From: Rhizobacter sp.
GTDB taxonomy: Bacteria > Pseudomonadota > Gammaproteobacteria > Burkholderiales > Burkholderiaceae_C
NCBI GenBank assembly: GCA_021153565.1
Contig: JAJKJU010000178.1
Span: 1-64,000, forward strand
Length of the DNA: 64,000 bases
Reading direction: 5' to 3'
In this document: in pieces, positions 52,898-62,001 of the stretch
Layout: each line of letters opens with the position of its first letter
Numbering within the stretch: position 1 is the stretch's first letter
Position numbers and translations under genes: made by a program
Notes under the pieces: model-generated
What the model was told of the DNA's origin: nothing
The model's database searches: none
Seen by the model: the letters and a program-made list of their open reading frames with translations, nothing else

Positions 52898-55698
52898 ATT
52901 CCGCGGCCGCGGCCCCCACCGAAACGCGCTCGACCTGCCCCTATTGCGGGGTGGGATGCGGCGTGATCATCGAGTCGCAAGGGCGGCAGATCACCGGCGT
53001 GCGCGGGGACCCGGACCATCCCGCGAATTTCGGACGGCTGTGCACCAAGGGCAGCACGCTGCACCATACGGCCACGCAAAGCATCACGATGCAAACGCGG
53101 CTGCTGCATCCGCAGATTCGTCGGCAGCGCGGCGCGACGCCCGAGCCCATCCATTGGGACCAGGCGCAGGACCATGCGGTGGATCGCGTCCATCGCATCG
53201 TCGAAAAACACGGCCCCGATGCCGTCGGCTTCTACATCTCCGGCCAGCTGCTGACGGAGGACTACTACGTCTTCAACAAGCTCGCCAAGGGCCTGATCGG
53301 CACCAACAACATCGACACGAACTCGCGGCTGTGCATGAGCAGTGCGGTGGCCGGCTACAAGCTGACGCTGGGCGCCGACGCGCCGCCTGCGTGCTACGAC
53401 GACGTGAAGTTCGCGGACACGCTGTTCATCGCCGGCTCGAACACCGCCTTCGCGCATCCGATTCTTTTCCGCCGCATCGAAGACGCACGTCGCGCCAACC
53501 CCGCGATGAAGATCATCGTCGCCGACCCGCGTCGCACAGAGACGGCGGAAGTGGCGGACTTGTACCTGCCGATTCTTCCTGGCACCGACGTCGCACTCTT
53601 CAACGGCATGCTTCACGTCATGTTGTGGGAAGGTCTGGTCGACAACGCCTACATTGCCGCGCACACCAGCGGCTTCGACGTGACGCGCGATCGCGTGCGC
53701 GACTTCTCGCCCAAGGAAGTTGCGAAGCTGTGCGGCATTCCGGAAGCGTCTTTGGTGCAGGCGGCGCGATGGTTCGCCGGCGTGAACGGCTCGTCACGCA
53801 ATTCAACCTTGTCTTTGTACTGCCAGGGCTTGAACCAGAGCAGCAGCGGCACCATGAAGAACGCCGCGATCGTGAACCTGCACCTCGCGACAGGGCAGAT
53901 CGGCAAGCCGGGCGCTGGGCCGTTTTCTCTGACGGGACAGCCCAATGCGATGGGCGGCCGCGAAGTGGGCGGCATGGCGAACCTGCTGAGCGCGCATCGC
54001 GACTTGTCGAACCCCAATCACCGTGCGGAAGTGGCGGCGTTGTGGGGCGTGGCCCAGGTGCCGGCCATTCCCGGCAAGACCGCGGTGGAGATGTTCGAAG
54101 CCGCAGCTGACGGCGAGATCAAGGCCTTGTGGATTGCCTGCACCAACCCGGCGCAATCCATGCCCGATCAAGCCACCGTGCGTCGCGCGCTGGAACGTGC
54201 CGAGTTCGTCGTGGTGCAAGAGGCCTTCTCGACCACCGCCACCTGCGCCTACGCCGACCTTCTGCTGCCCGCCACCACCTGGGGCGAGAAGGACGGCACG
54301 GTCACCAACAGCGAGCGCCGCATCAGCCGGGTTCGGCCCGCAGTGTCCGGCCCTGGCCAGACGCGGCATGACTGGCTCATCGCCACCGATTTCGCGCGTC
54401 GCCTCGAAACGAAGCTTCGGCCCGGACTGCCCAGCCTGTTTCCCTACGACACGCCAGAAGCAGTGTGGAATGAGCACCGCGAATCGACGCGCGGCCGCGA
54501 CCTCGACATCACGGGTCTTGGCTACCGCCAACTTGACGCAGCACCCGCACAATGGCCTTGGCCCAAAGGCGCGAGCGCAGGCACAGTTCGTCTTTACGTG
54601 GACGGTCGTTTCCCCACACCCGACGGCCGTGCCCGCTTCGCCGACACACCGCACGAAGCACTCGCCGAACCGCGCGACGCCCGCTACCCGTTCTCCCTGA
54701 ACACCGGCCGCCTGCGTGACCAGTGGCACGGCATGAGCCGCACCGGCACGCTTGGTCGCCTCTTCGGGCACGTGCCCGAGCCGGTGATCGAGATGAACGC
54801 GCAAGACGTCGCCCGTCTGCGCCTGCGGGACGGCGATCTCGTCCACGTCACGTCGCGACGCGGCAGCCTTGTCCTGCCTGTTCAGATCAGCCCGCAGATC
54901 TCTGCGGCGCAATGCTTCATCGCCATGCACTGGGGCGAGGAGTTCCTTTCCGGCAGCACCAGCAGCGGCGAGCGCGTATCAGGCGTGAACGCGCTCACGT
55001 CGCCCGCCTACTGCCCGCGATCGAAGCAGCCGGAGCTGAAGCACACAGCAGTGAAGATCATGAAGGCGGAGATGCCGTGGCGCCTGCTCGCTGTCGCGTG
55101 GCTGCCCGCCGATGAGGCCCTGGCCGCTCGCGAGCAGCTTCGCTCGGTGATGACGGCGTTTCCGTATGCCTCTTGCGTGCCGTTCGGCCGCGAACGCATT
55201 GGCCTTCTGTTCCGCGCCGCGGCGTACGAAGCGGCCACTGCCGACATGCTCGTGCGTATCGAGGACTTGCTCGGCCTGGGTGGCAAGAATGTGCTGCACT
55301 ACGTCGACAAGCGCCGTGGCCAGCGCCGCAGCATGCGCCTCGAAATGCACGGCGGCGACGCCAAGCTCGAGGGCTTTCTTCTTGCCGGCGACACGAGCGC
55401 CGAAGCATGGATCAAGACAGTTCTGCAAGACGAGTTGCCCGCACAGACCTACGGTCGCCAGTTACTCGTTCCTGGTGCGAAGGCGCCCATTGCCGTGGCG
55501 CCACGCGGCAAGCAGGTCTGCAGTTGCTTCAACGTGAGCCAGACGGCGATCGAGGGCGCACTGGCCATGTGCAGCGGATCACCCGACGCGCAACTCCAGC
55601 AACTCAAGGATAAGCTGCAGTGCGGGACCAACTGCGGATCGTGTGTGCCGGAGTTGCAGCGCCTGGTGCGCAGTTGGGCCGTGAAATGTGAATACTAA
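52894..55698 (+). CDS. nasA: Assimilatory nitrate reductase catalytic subunit
   Basis: A 934-residue molybdoenzyme of the NasA type that reduces nitrate to nitrite in the cytoplasm. An N-terminal [4Fe-4S] site (CPYCGVGCGV...CTKGS), the bis-MGD-binding domains (DTNSRLCMSSAVAGY) and a C-terminal BFD-like [2Fe-2S] domain (CSCFNVSQTAIEGAL...CGTNCGSC) are visible. The last codons form one arm of a heptad-repeat hairpin. Confidence 0.96.
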   Translation: MNSAAAAPTETRSTCPYCGVGCGVIIESQGRQITGVRGDPDHPANFGRLCTKGSTLHHTATQSITMQTRLLHPQIRRQRGATPEPIHWDQAQDHAVDRVHRIVEKHGPDAVGFYISGQLLTEDYYVFNKLAKGLIGTNNIDTNSRLCMSSAVAGYKLTLGADAPPACYDDVKFADTLFIAGSNTAFAHPILFRRIEDARRANPAMKIIVADPRRTETAEVADLYLPILPGTDVALFNGMLHVMLWEGLVDNAYIAAHTSGFDVTRDRVRDFSPKEVAKLCGIPEASLVQAARWFAGVNGSSRNSTLSLYCQGLNQSSSGTMKNAAIVNLHLATGQIGKPGAGPFSLTGQPNAMGGREVGGMANLLSAHRDLSNPNHRAEVAALWGVAQVPAIPGKTAVEMFEAAADGEIKALWIACTNPAQSMPDQATVRRALERAEFVVVQEAFSTTATCAYADLLLPATTWGEKDGTVTNSERRISRVRPAVSGPGQTRHDWLIATDFARRLETKLRPGLPSLFPYDTPEAVWNEHRESTRGRDLDITGLGYRQLDAAPAQWPWPKGASAGTVRLYVDGRFPTPDGRARFADTPHEALAEPRDARYPFSLNTGRLRDQWHGMSRTGTLGRLFGHVPEPVIEMNAQDVARLRLRDGDLVHVTSRRGSLVLPVQISPQISAAQCFIAMHWGEEFLSGSTSSGERVSGVNALTSPAYCPRSKQPELKHTAVKIMKAEMPWRLLAVAWLPADEALAAREQLRSVMTAFPYASCVPFGRERIGLLFRAAAYEAATADMLVRIEDLLGLGGKNVLHYVDKRRGQRRSMRLEMHGGDAKLEGFLLAGDTSAEAWIKTVLQDELPAQTYGRQLLVPGAKAPIAVAPRGKQVCSCFNVSQTAIEGALAMCSGSPDAQLQQLKDKLQCGTNCGSCVPELQRLVRSWAVKCEY

Positions 55699-55785
55699 AG
55701 GGTCAAACGTGCCATCCTTCGATGGACTGCACGCTGTCCGCAGCACGTTTCACATTTCACTTTTCACGTTTTTTCACGTTCACAA
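55680..55785. repeat. Heptad repeats flanking the nasA stop
   Basis: GTGAAATGTGAA at the 3' end of nasA pairs perfectly with TTCACATTTCAC at 55749-55760, leaving a loop of about 57 bases; the second arm continues in TTTCAC-type heptads (TTTTCACG, TTTTTTCACG). It is similar in type to the array at 18581-18680 and may act as a terminator. Confidence 0.55.
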
Positions 55786-55827
55786 AAAGAGGCCTGAAAC
55801 TTGCCTCGGCTCCATGCAGGAGACAGC

Positions 55828-56781
55828 ATGACCATTGCCGCATACATCAAAGAAATCGGCCGAGGAAAAGAAGGCGCGCGCTCGTTGACTCAGGCGCAGG
55901 CTTACGACCTCATGAGCCAGGTGCTCGACGGCCGCGTGACCGATCTGGAAATCGGCGCCTTCGCCATCGCCATGCGCATCAAGGGTGAAACGACCGAGGA
56001 ACTCGCGGGTTTCCTCGATGCGGCGCAGGAGCGCTGCCATCCGCTTCGGCCCACGCATCCGATGGTGGTCCTGCCGTCGTACAACGGTGCGCGCAAGCTG
56101 CCGAATCTCACCGCGCTGCTGGCCTTGCTGCTGACGCAAGAGGGCATCCCCGTGCTCGTGCACGGACCGTCGCGCGACCCCGGTCGCGTCACAACCGCGG
56201 AGATCTTTCATGACTTGGGGTTGCCCGTTGCCCACGATGCGGATGACGTGCGCCATGCCTGGGCGCGGCGTGAACCGGTGTTCATCGCGACCGAAGTCCT
56301 GTGCCCGCCGTTGGCGCGTCTGCTCGATGCACGCTGGGTGATGGGTTTGCGCAACCCCGGGCACACCGTCGCAAAACTGCTTGACCCCACACGTGGCGGA
56401 GCCGCACTTCGGGTGTGCAACTACACCCATCCGGAATACGGGCAATCGCTCGCGCAGTTCCTCCAGCACTCCGGCGCGAACGCGATGCTGATGCGCGGCA
56501 CCGAGGGTGAGCCCGTGGCTGATCCGCGTCGCCTGCCCAAGCTCGACGTCTTCATGCGGGGCATTCAACGGCCTGACCTGTCGCTGTCCGCTCAAGAAGG
56601 CGTGCTGACAGAGTTGCCCGTGCTGCCGCGCGCCATCGACGCGGCCACGACCGCCGTCTACATCCAGTCCGTCATCAGTGGTGAAAAGCCCGCTCCGGCG
56701 CCACTGCTGCATCAGTCGGATTGCATTCGGCGTGCGCTGGATGCCTGGAGCCTGGGCACATCGTCGGAGTTGAGCGCATGA
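55828..56781 (+). CDS. ybiB: YbiB-like protein of the anthranilate phosphoribosyltransferase fold
   Basis: A 317-residue protein with the TrpD fold (TIAAYIKEIGRGKEGARSLTQAQAYDLM, then helical N-terminal and alpha/beta C-terminal parts). It is closest to YbiB, which in Escherichia coli binds nucleic acid rather than acting in tryptophan synthesis. The start is the ATG at 55828, with GGAGA upstream. Its stop overlaps the cobA start, so the two are coupled. A role in nitrate assimilation is not known, although the gene is often found in such clusters. Confidence 0.85.
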   Translation: MTIAAYIKEIGRGKEGARSLTQAQAYDLMSQVLDGRVTDLEIGAFAIAMRIKGETTEELAGFLDAAQERCHPLRPTHPMVVLPSYNGARKLPNLTALLALLLTQEGIPVLVHGPSRDPGRVTTAEIFHDLGLPVAHDADDVRHAWARREPVFIATEVLCPPLARLLDARWVMGLRNPGHTVAKLLDPTRGGAALRVCNYTHPEYGQSLAQFLQHSGANAMLMRGTEGEPVADPRRLPKLDVFMRGIQRPDLSLSAQEGVLTELPVLPRAIDAATTAVYIQSVISGEKPAPAPLLHQSDCIRRALDAWSLGTSSELSA

Positions 56782-57560
56782 AGTCGTCTTCTACGCCCAA
56801 GGTACAACTCGTGGGTGCGGGTCCCGGGGATCCGGAACTGCTTACGCTGAAGGCGATCCGCGCCATTCGCTCGGCCACGGTGCTGCTGGTGGACGATTTG
56901 GTCGGCGAGGGCGTGATGAAGTTCGCGCGCAAATCGACTCGGGTCGTGTATGTCGGCAAGCGCGGCGGTTGCGCAAGCACGCCGCAGGCGTTCATTGAAA
57001 AGCTGATGGCTCTCGAGGCGCTCCATGGGGAACGAGTGGTGCGACTCAAGGGCGGCGATCCGTTCGTATTCGGACGCGGCGGCGAAGAGGCGCAGCATCT
57101 GCGCGCGCAAGGCATCGAGGTCGAGATCGTGAACGGCATCACCTCTGGGCTCGCTGCAGCCACCTCCATCGGAGCGCCGCTCACGCATCGTGATCATGCC
57201 CACGGCGTGATGTTCATCACCGGTCATCCGCGCGGCGGCGACGATGCGCTCCATTGGCCGACCTTGGCCGCCGCCGCGGCGCAAGGCGTGACGCTCGTGA
57301 TCTACATGGGCATCTCGAGCATCGACAGCTTGCAAGCCGGGTTGCTCCAAGGCCTTGGCAGCGACACACCCGCTGCGGTCATCCAGCACGCGAGCCTGCC
57401 GACGCAGCGTCACATCCAGACCACCCTCGGCGATCTCGCCGCCATGGTGCGCCGCGAAAGCATCGGCAGCCCGGCCATCATCGTCATTGGAGACGTTCTG
57501 CGTGCGGCAAATTTGCTTTGCGTCGGGCGTGGCGAAGAACCTTGCCGCCTGAGAGGCTGA
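56778..57560 (+). CDS. cobA: Uroporphyrinogen-III C-methyltransferase
   Basis: A 260-residue SUMT that makes precorrin-2 from uroporphyrinogen III and S-adenosylmethionine, the first step to siroheme needed by NirB. Motifs: VGAGPGDPELLTLKA, LKGGDPFVFGRGGEEA and the SAM site VNGITSGLAAATSIGAPLTH. Only the methyltransferase domain is present (no CysG N-terminal part). The start is the ATG at 56778 (MKSSSTPKVQLVG). The stop is in CTGAGAGGCTGAG, a family A edge. Confidence 0.95.
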   Translation: MKSSSTPKVQLVGAGPGDPELLTLKAIRAIRSATVLLVDDLVGEGVMKFARKSTRVVYVGKRGGCASTPQAFIEKLMALEALHGERVVRLKGGDPFVFGRGGEEAQHLRAQGIEVEIVNGITSGLAAATSIGAPLTHRDHAHGVMFITGHPRGGDDALHWPTLAAAAAQGVTLVIYMGISSIDSLQAGLLQGLGSDTPAAVIQHASLPTQRHIQTTLGDLAAMVRRESIGSPAIIVIGDVLRAANLLCVGRGEEPCRLRG

Positions 57561-57563
57561 GTA
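57551..57563. repeat. Family A terminal-repeat remnant after cobA
   Basis: CTGAGAGGCTGAG overlaps the cobA stop and equals the outer 13 bases of the family A terminal repeat; the rest of an element is not present. Confidence 0.6.
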
Positions 57564-57796
57564 CGCACAGATAAGCTGAGCTTCGCATCGACCGAAAATG
57601 TGGCGCAGGCAGCACGCGCCGCTGCAGACCGCATTGGCGCCACGTTTCGCATTGACGGGCAGTGTCCGCATGGAACAACCGTCGCCTGCACAGGCATCAA
57701 ATTCGCCTACGAATACATCGCTTCGTGCGCGTGACGATGCAGCCCTGCTCGCTTCGCCACAATGTTCTCAATTCCGCTATCAAACCGAGGTCAACT

Positions 57797-58135
57797 GTGA
57801 GTTCTGTTTCTCGTGTGGGTCGCATCAGCCCCATCGCCCCCATCACCGCGTATTCGCCGGGCGAGCACAAGCCCAAACGTGACGCTCGTCGCCAGCAAGT
57901 CTTCCTCGCTCCGGAAGGGCTGACGCCGCTGAACGTGACGAAGTCGCTCGGCCTCCAATCGCCCACAGCCCGGCAAGTAGATGCCCCACAGACTGCACCA
58001 TTGCCGACTCCTATCGCAAGTCAAAAGCCCAGTAATAAGGCGCATAACCTGCCCAAGGCCGGGCGAGCAGGTCGAAACGCGCGTCCATCCAAACTCCTGC
58101 TGAGCCTCGTGGGGAGCGCAAAGGTCAATCCATAA
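57797..58135 (+). CDS. Hypothetical protein, low confidence
   Basis: A GTG at 57797 with GAGG six bases upstream opens a 112-residue frame rich in Pro, Ala, Lys and Arg (SSVSRVGRISPIAPITAYSPGEHKP...). No family is recognised and the composition suggests a disordered protein. It is placed between cobA and the ParM module. The 236 bp before it hold no other gene that I can see. Confidence 0.35.
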   Translation: MSSVSRVGRISPIAPITAYSPGEHKPKRDARRQQVFLAPEGLTPLNVTKSLGLQSPTARQVDAPQTAPLPTPIASQKPSNKAHNLPKAGRAGRNARPSKLLLSLVGSAKVNP

Positions 58136-58201
58136 GCATGACCTGCATCCCGCGAAGACAGCGGACAACTGACGCAATGGGGCCGTGCAACCCGCTCGGC
58201 G

Positions 58202-58807
58202 TCACCCGTTCTTGAACAGCCCGCGCTCCTTCATGCGCATGAGGCGCGAGCGCGTGGCGGGCGGAGGTTTCGTGCCATGTGGCCACAGGGGCTGAGTGTG
58301 GCGCACCTCGTCGGCCGGGGTGGTGTCGTCCATTCCTTCGGCGCCTTCGCTGATCGGCGCTCTCACCGCTGGCTCGAGGACATCCGTCAGCACCGGAAGC
58401 TCGGCGCCCACAGCTTTGTGGTTGCTGCCGAGGTCGCCCGCCGCCGCTCGATGCAGGGAGTGCGGCATGGGCGGCGCGTTGATGGCGAGATCGACGAAAC
58501 CCGCCTTGGGCGAGGTCGCACGCGCAGCGCGTGATGCGGCCGGCTCAGAAGGCGCCCTGGGCTGCACCGCCGACTTCGCCGGCGCCTGCGTGCCTGCGGG
58601 CCGTCGACCGATGGGCGGCGCGTGTCCTTCGATTCGCAGGGTTTCCCACACAAGCCCGCTCGCCGCGAGCTGGCGCACGCGTTCGCAGCGCGCACCAGGC
58701 GCGCTGAGAGCCACCAGTTTTGCGTATAACTCAGGATAGACATCGCTGTCGATGTCCAGCTCCAGGCAGATGACGGACACAATGCGTTGGCGTTCGACTG
58801 GCCTCAA
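58202..58807 (-). CDS. Putative partner of the ParM/StbA-like ATPase
   Basis: A 201-residue protein with a TTG start that overlaps the stop of the ParM-like gene and a GAGG site in front of it, so it is translationally coupled. The first 75 residues (VERQRIVSVICLELDIDSDVYPELYAKLVAL) are helical; the rest is Ala/Pro-rich. Its place matches StbB or ParR-type adaptors, but no DNA-binding motif can be recognised. Confidence 0.6.
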   Translation of the reverse strand: MRPVERQRIVSVICLELDIDSDVYPELYAKLVALSAPGARCERVRQLAASGLVWETLRIEGHAPPIGRRPAGTQAPAKSAVQPRAPSEPAASRAARATSPKAGFVDLAINAPPMPHSLHRAAAGDLGSNHKAVGAELPVLTDVLEPAVRAPISEGAEGMDDTTPADEVRHTQPLWPHGTKPPPATRSRLMRMKERGLFKNG

Positions 58808-59925
58808 GCCTCCTCGACCAGGGCCTCACCGATCAGCTGGAAACCGCGCACGTTCGCAGACAGCGGCTCCGGCATGATGAAGACAGGGATCGCCGGGAAG
58901 CGCCGAGCCAGCACGTCGCGGTAGCGCTCGGGCTGTCCGCCCACCAGGACCATCAGGTCGATGATCTCGTGCGCATCGCGCAGGCCATCGACCATGCGAT
59001 TGACCGAGTCTTCTACCACGCTCATGATGACCGGCTCGTAGCGCGTCAGGTCATAGGCCACCCCTGAAAGCTTGACCTCCTTCTTCAGGCGCAGAGCCTC
59101 GTTGATGCGGGGCAACACCGCGGGACCCAGCGGGCGGCCGATGTCCGCAGCCAGTGATTCGAGCACCGCCCGCACCACGCGGTGCCGCCCGGCGTCGGAC
59201 GCTGCGCCGCTCGCACGCGGATTGATCGCGCCCTGCTGGATGAGAAGCCAGTCGAGTGTGTGCTCGCCGGCATCAACCATCAGCACGGACAGGTCGTCCA
59301 GTTCCTCACCGCTGGAAAGCGGCTGCAGCGCACCTGCGGTGGCGGCGATGGTCCGGTTCAACTCTTCGAGATGGCCATCAAGCGCCGCATAGCCGCCCAT
59401 GGGCTGAGCTTGCACGGCGACCTTGCGCACACTCACGGTCTTGCCGTCTCCGAGGTCGACGGCGCCTTCGTAGGTTTGGCGCAGGTAGTCGCGGCGCTTT
59501 GCGTCGTTGTACTGGTTCACTGGCAAGCCCAGCACCAACAGGTCGATCTCCGCATCGCCTGCTTCGGCCATGTAGCGCAGAGCGCCCTTGGCAAGCGCTT
59601 CGTAGATGGCACCGCGATAGAACTCGTCGGTCACGTCGCGGCCGAAGCTGCCGCCAGACTGGGCCAAGCCCACGTCGCGTCCAACCTCATACGTAGCGCC
59701 ATTCACTGGCACGTCGAAGGTATCGCGGCGGCGCGTACTGAGTGTACGCACCGCACTCGCGTCAGCCGGGACCGCCATCGAGGGAAAACTCATGAAACCG
59801 CTGCCGGGCAGGCTGCACTTCACGAGGCCGAAGCCCACGTCGATGGCCCGCACGATTGGAGCCGCTTTTCCGGCGGTAGCGGCGGACGCCACTTCGCGCA
59901 GCTTTGATGTATTCGCTTGAGCCAT
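58804..59925 (-). CDS. ParM/StbA-like actin-family ATPase
   Basis: A 373-residue actin-like protein. The phosphate-1 loop is VRAIDVGFGLVKCSL (residues about 25-39), phosphate-2 is VLMVDAGEHTLDWLLIQQ, and the adenosine motif is LMVLVGGQPERYRDVLA. Such proteins form filaments that segregate plasmids. Finding one here suggests an integrated plasmid or other mobile element. A centromere-like repeat array is not evident upstream. Confidence 0.85.
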   Translation of the reverse strand: MAQANTSKLREVASAATAGKAAPIVRAIDVGFGLVKCSLPGSGFMSFPSMAVPADASAVRTLSTRRRDTFDVPVNGATYEVGRDVGLAQSGGSFGRDVTDEFYRGAIYEALAKGALRYMAEAGDAEIDLLVLGLPVNQYNDAKRRDYLRQTYEGAVDLGDGKTVSVRKVAVQAQPMGGYAALDGHLEELNRTIAATAGALQPLSSGEELDDLSVLMVDAGEHTLDWLLIQQGAINPRASGAASDAGRHRVVRAVLESLAADIGRPLGPAVLPRINEALRLKKEVKLSGVAYDLTRYEPVIMSVVEDSVNRMVDGLRDAHEIIDLMVLVGGQPERYRDVLARRFPAIPVFIMPEPLSANVRGFQLIGEALVEEA

Positions 59926-60846
59926 GATCGTCTTTCTTCCATGCAGTTGATGGGTGTGCGTCGCTCGGCGCGACGCACAGAGGCGCGATGAGAGCGGCGC
60001 CGATCAGATTCGTTCCCGAATGTGAAGTGGCGAAGTTTGACGTGTACAGGTGCTTCCCAGGGCCAATAGAAACACATCGATACACAGCCATCCTTTGATA
60101 GCGGCGAAAAGTCCCAAATGGCACTGCGTGCGCAGTCGTTTCACGCCCGCTGTACGCGCATGTCGTCACCCTATTCCTCGCACAAAGTATCTGACACCCT
60201 CTGCCGGACCGCAAGAATCGATTCGAGATTGAGGTGCAGCGCCGCCCGCACCAATATGTTGAGCACATCGGCCTTGTGCCAGCTTGTACTTTTGACGCTC
60301 GGACACGCTCGAAAAACTCTCAGCCTCTGACGCCTCCCCTTATGTCAGAAGGGAGTTTGATGAAAACACCACCCGTCCTGCGAGTAGACCAGCGCCGCGC
60401 CGTCCTCCTTGAGTGACACTGGGTTCACGATTCCACGGGATCCTGGAATGGCTGTCGCTGCGCGCACTCGGCGCCATCCATTCTCACCCCGGGGCTTTCA
60501 GGCAAACTTGCCGCGCGGAAAAATGCTCTTGCTCGGGCCGTCTGCGCTGACGAACGCGAGCAGAAGATCCCAAATGCGCAGGCGAAGACGCTCAAGGCAA
60601 CCTTTCCGAGGCGGCGCTTCCGCCGGGGGGCCGCGAAGCCGACGATTGAATCCGATGAAGGGTCAATACAATTTCCGACGATATGCAGTCCATGGTGACG
60701 GATCGGAAATGCGGCGAAGTCCCGACGCTTACCGGGTTGCTTCCCTTTGTCTGCACGCAAGCGACGGAGCGTTCGCTTTGGCGATATACCGTAGCGCCAC
60801 ATGGCGACTAGCGAAGAGCAGGCTCCCAAGAACCTCTCAGAGTGCA
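59926..60846. other. Stretch without a recognisable gene
   Basis: About 920 bp upstream of the ParM-like gene. The ORFs on both strands (60409-60909 plus, 60425-60847 minus) overlap each other, lack ribosome sites and match nothing that I know. The only clear feature is a partial family A copy at 60286-60330. The region should contain the ParM promoter, but I cannot point to it. Confidence 0.5.
60286..60330. repeat. Family A partial copy near the ParM module
   Basis: CTTTTGACG, CTCGGACACGCTCGAAAAAC and TCTCAGCCTCTGA match the end of one arm with a 6-base internal deletion (GTGCTG missing). The rest of the element is absent. Confidence 0.7.
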
Positions 60847-61179
60847 CTACCGGGGAAGCACGTCGCCCTCCACTTCAATGGCGCGGCAAATACGAGCGCG
60901 CATCCATAGGACGGATTCGCTCTCACAACTAGACGCTTTTCTCGTGTGAGTCGCTCCATCTTTCCCTTCTAAGGCCACAAAGTCCGCGAAAGCCCATTCC
61001 CGCGCCGGCAGCTGGCGCCGCTGCGGATAGGCCGCGTGGATGTCCGCATCACGTGTGAAATACTGTGGCAGCACGAGTCGACCAATCTTCAGGTAGCGAT
61101 CGATGCCCCACTCGGCGCGCATCAGGATGCCGTGGCTGTCGAGCGCCCAGTTGACCGCGATCTCGCCAATCCGGGCCAT
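60847..61179 (-). CDS. Hypothetical protein behind a G12 tract
   Basis: A 110-residue protein (MARIGEIAVNWALDSHGILMRAEWGIDRYLKIG...) of unknown family. On the minus strand a run of 12 G ends three bases before the ATG, and an in-frame-capable upstream ATG is at 61225. Changes in the run length would alter both spacing and frame, so expression may be phase-variable. Confidence 0.5.
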   Translation of the reverse strand: MARIGEIAVNWALDSHGILMRAEWGIDRYLKIGRLVLPQYFTRDADIHAAYPQRRQLPAREWAFADFVALEGKDGATHTRKASSCESESVLWMRARICRAIEVEGDVLPR

Positions 61180-61182
61180 CAG

Positions 61183-61194
61183 CCCCCCCCCCCC
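61183..61194. repeat. Homopolymer tract C12
   Basis: Twelve consecutive C on the plus strand, next to the ATG of the hypothetical gene at 60847-61179. It is the longest homopolymer I noticed in the window. Confidence 0.9.
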
Positions 61195-61350
61195 GCTGCA
61201 GTGAAAGCACCCGAACTATTGGCATACTATGCGGTTTGCACGTAAAGGTGCACTACATTTGCGGCAGGGATTCGAATGCGAGCAGAGGCCATATTGCCCG
61301 CCGCATTTGCTGCCGGCTCCGCTCGGACCGGTGTACATACGGAGCAATTG

Positions 61351-61722
61351 ATGGCAAAGACGCTGGAACAAATTCAACAACAGATCGAAAAGCTTGAACG
61401 GCAGGCCGAAGCAATAAAGAACAAGGAAGCGGCGGAAGTCGTCAAACGCATTCGAATAGCTATTGCGCACTATGACTTGACGGCTGAAGATCTGTTCGGC
61501 ACGCAGGCCGGAAAAGTGGCGCCGCTCAAGAGAGCGAAAGCCGATGGCAAGAAGGATGCCGGCATGAAGGCAACTACCGTGAAGGCCAGCCGAAAGGGCA
61601 TCCCCGTCGCCATCAAATATCGCGATGGAGCCGGCAACACCTGGACCGGGCGTGGAAGCAAACCAAGATGGCTCGTGGCTGCCATCGAAGGCGGCAAGAA
61701 AGTCGAAGATTTCGCCATCTAG
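61351..61722 (+). CDS. H-NS family nucleoid-associated protein
   Basis: A 123-residue protein with an N-terminal coiled coil (LEQIQQQIEKLERQAEAIKN) and the H-NS C-terminal DNA-binding domain (KYRDGAGNTWTGRGSKPRWL). H-NS proteins silence AT-rich transferred DNA; those coded in accessory regions often moderate the host silencing network. The start is the ATG at 61351 (MAKTLEQIQQQ); the longer track ORF is less likely. Confidence 0.88.
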   Translation: MAKTLEQIQQQIEKLERQAEAIKNKEAAEVVKRIRIAIAHYDLTAEDLFGTQAGKVAPLKRAKADGKKDAGMKATTVKASRKGIPVAIKYRDGAGNTWTGRGSKPRWLVAAIEGGKKVEDFAI

Positions 61723-61734
61723 GTCTTGAACTGC

Positions 61735-61780
61735 GGCATTCCCCAAGAACTCGTCGATCGAGTCACCGCTTGGGAATGCC
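61735..61780 (+). terminator. Hairpin after the H-NS-like gene
   Basis: GGCATTCCC-CAAG pairs with CTTGGGAATGCC, with a nested ACTCG/CGAGT stem. It lies 12 bp after the stop codon but has no T run. Confidence 0.55.
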
Positions 61781-61817
61781 TATGCGGAACTTAATAAGAT
61801 CGATGGATTTGGCCGCG

Positions 61818-61890
61818 TGGCTAGGCGAAAACTGCCGCGATACCCGTGGTATCGCGAGGATTTGCAATGACGTCACGGGGCCAAAGACGC
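61818..61890. repeat. Diverged family A-like palindrome core
   Basis: CTAGGCGAAAACTGC-CGCGATACC-CGT-GGTATCGCG-AGGATTTGCAATGACG aligns with the family A centre (CTAGGCGCAAAGCGC, GCCATAGC, GCTATGGCG, AGCATTTGCAACGACG). The stem sequence has changed on both sides so that base pairing is kept. Confidence 0.55.
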
Positions 61891-62001
61891 GGTCTTATGT
61901 TCCGCATGGCGTGGAACATTGCACCTGGTTCCCGGCGAACGGCGGCGCCCCCCTGGCACGGCCGGGGCGCCCTCATCGGGGTCGCCGACTGCGGGGCGAC
62001 G

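Noticed and set aside
60409-60909. Overlapping ORFs on both strands between the ParM-like gene and 60847
   Set aside because: No ribosome site, no recognisable domain and mutual overlap; left as unassigned sequence.
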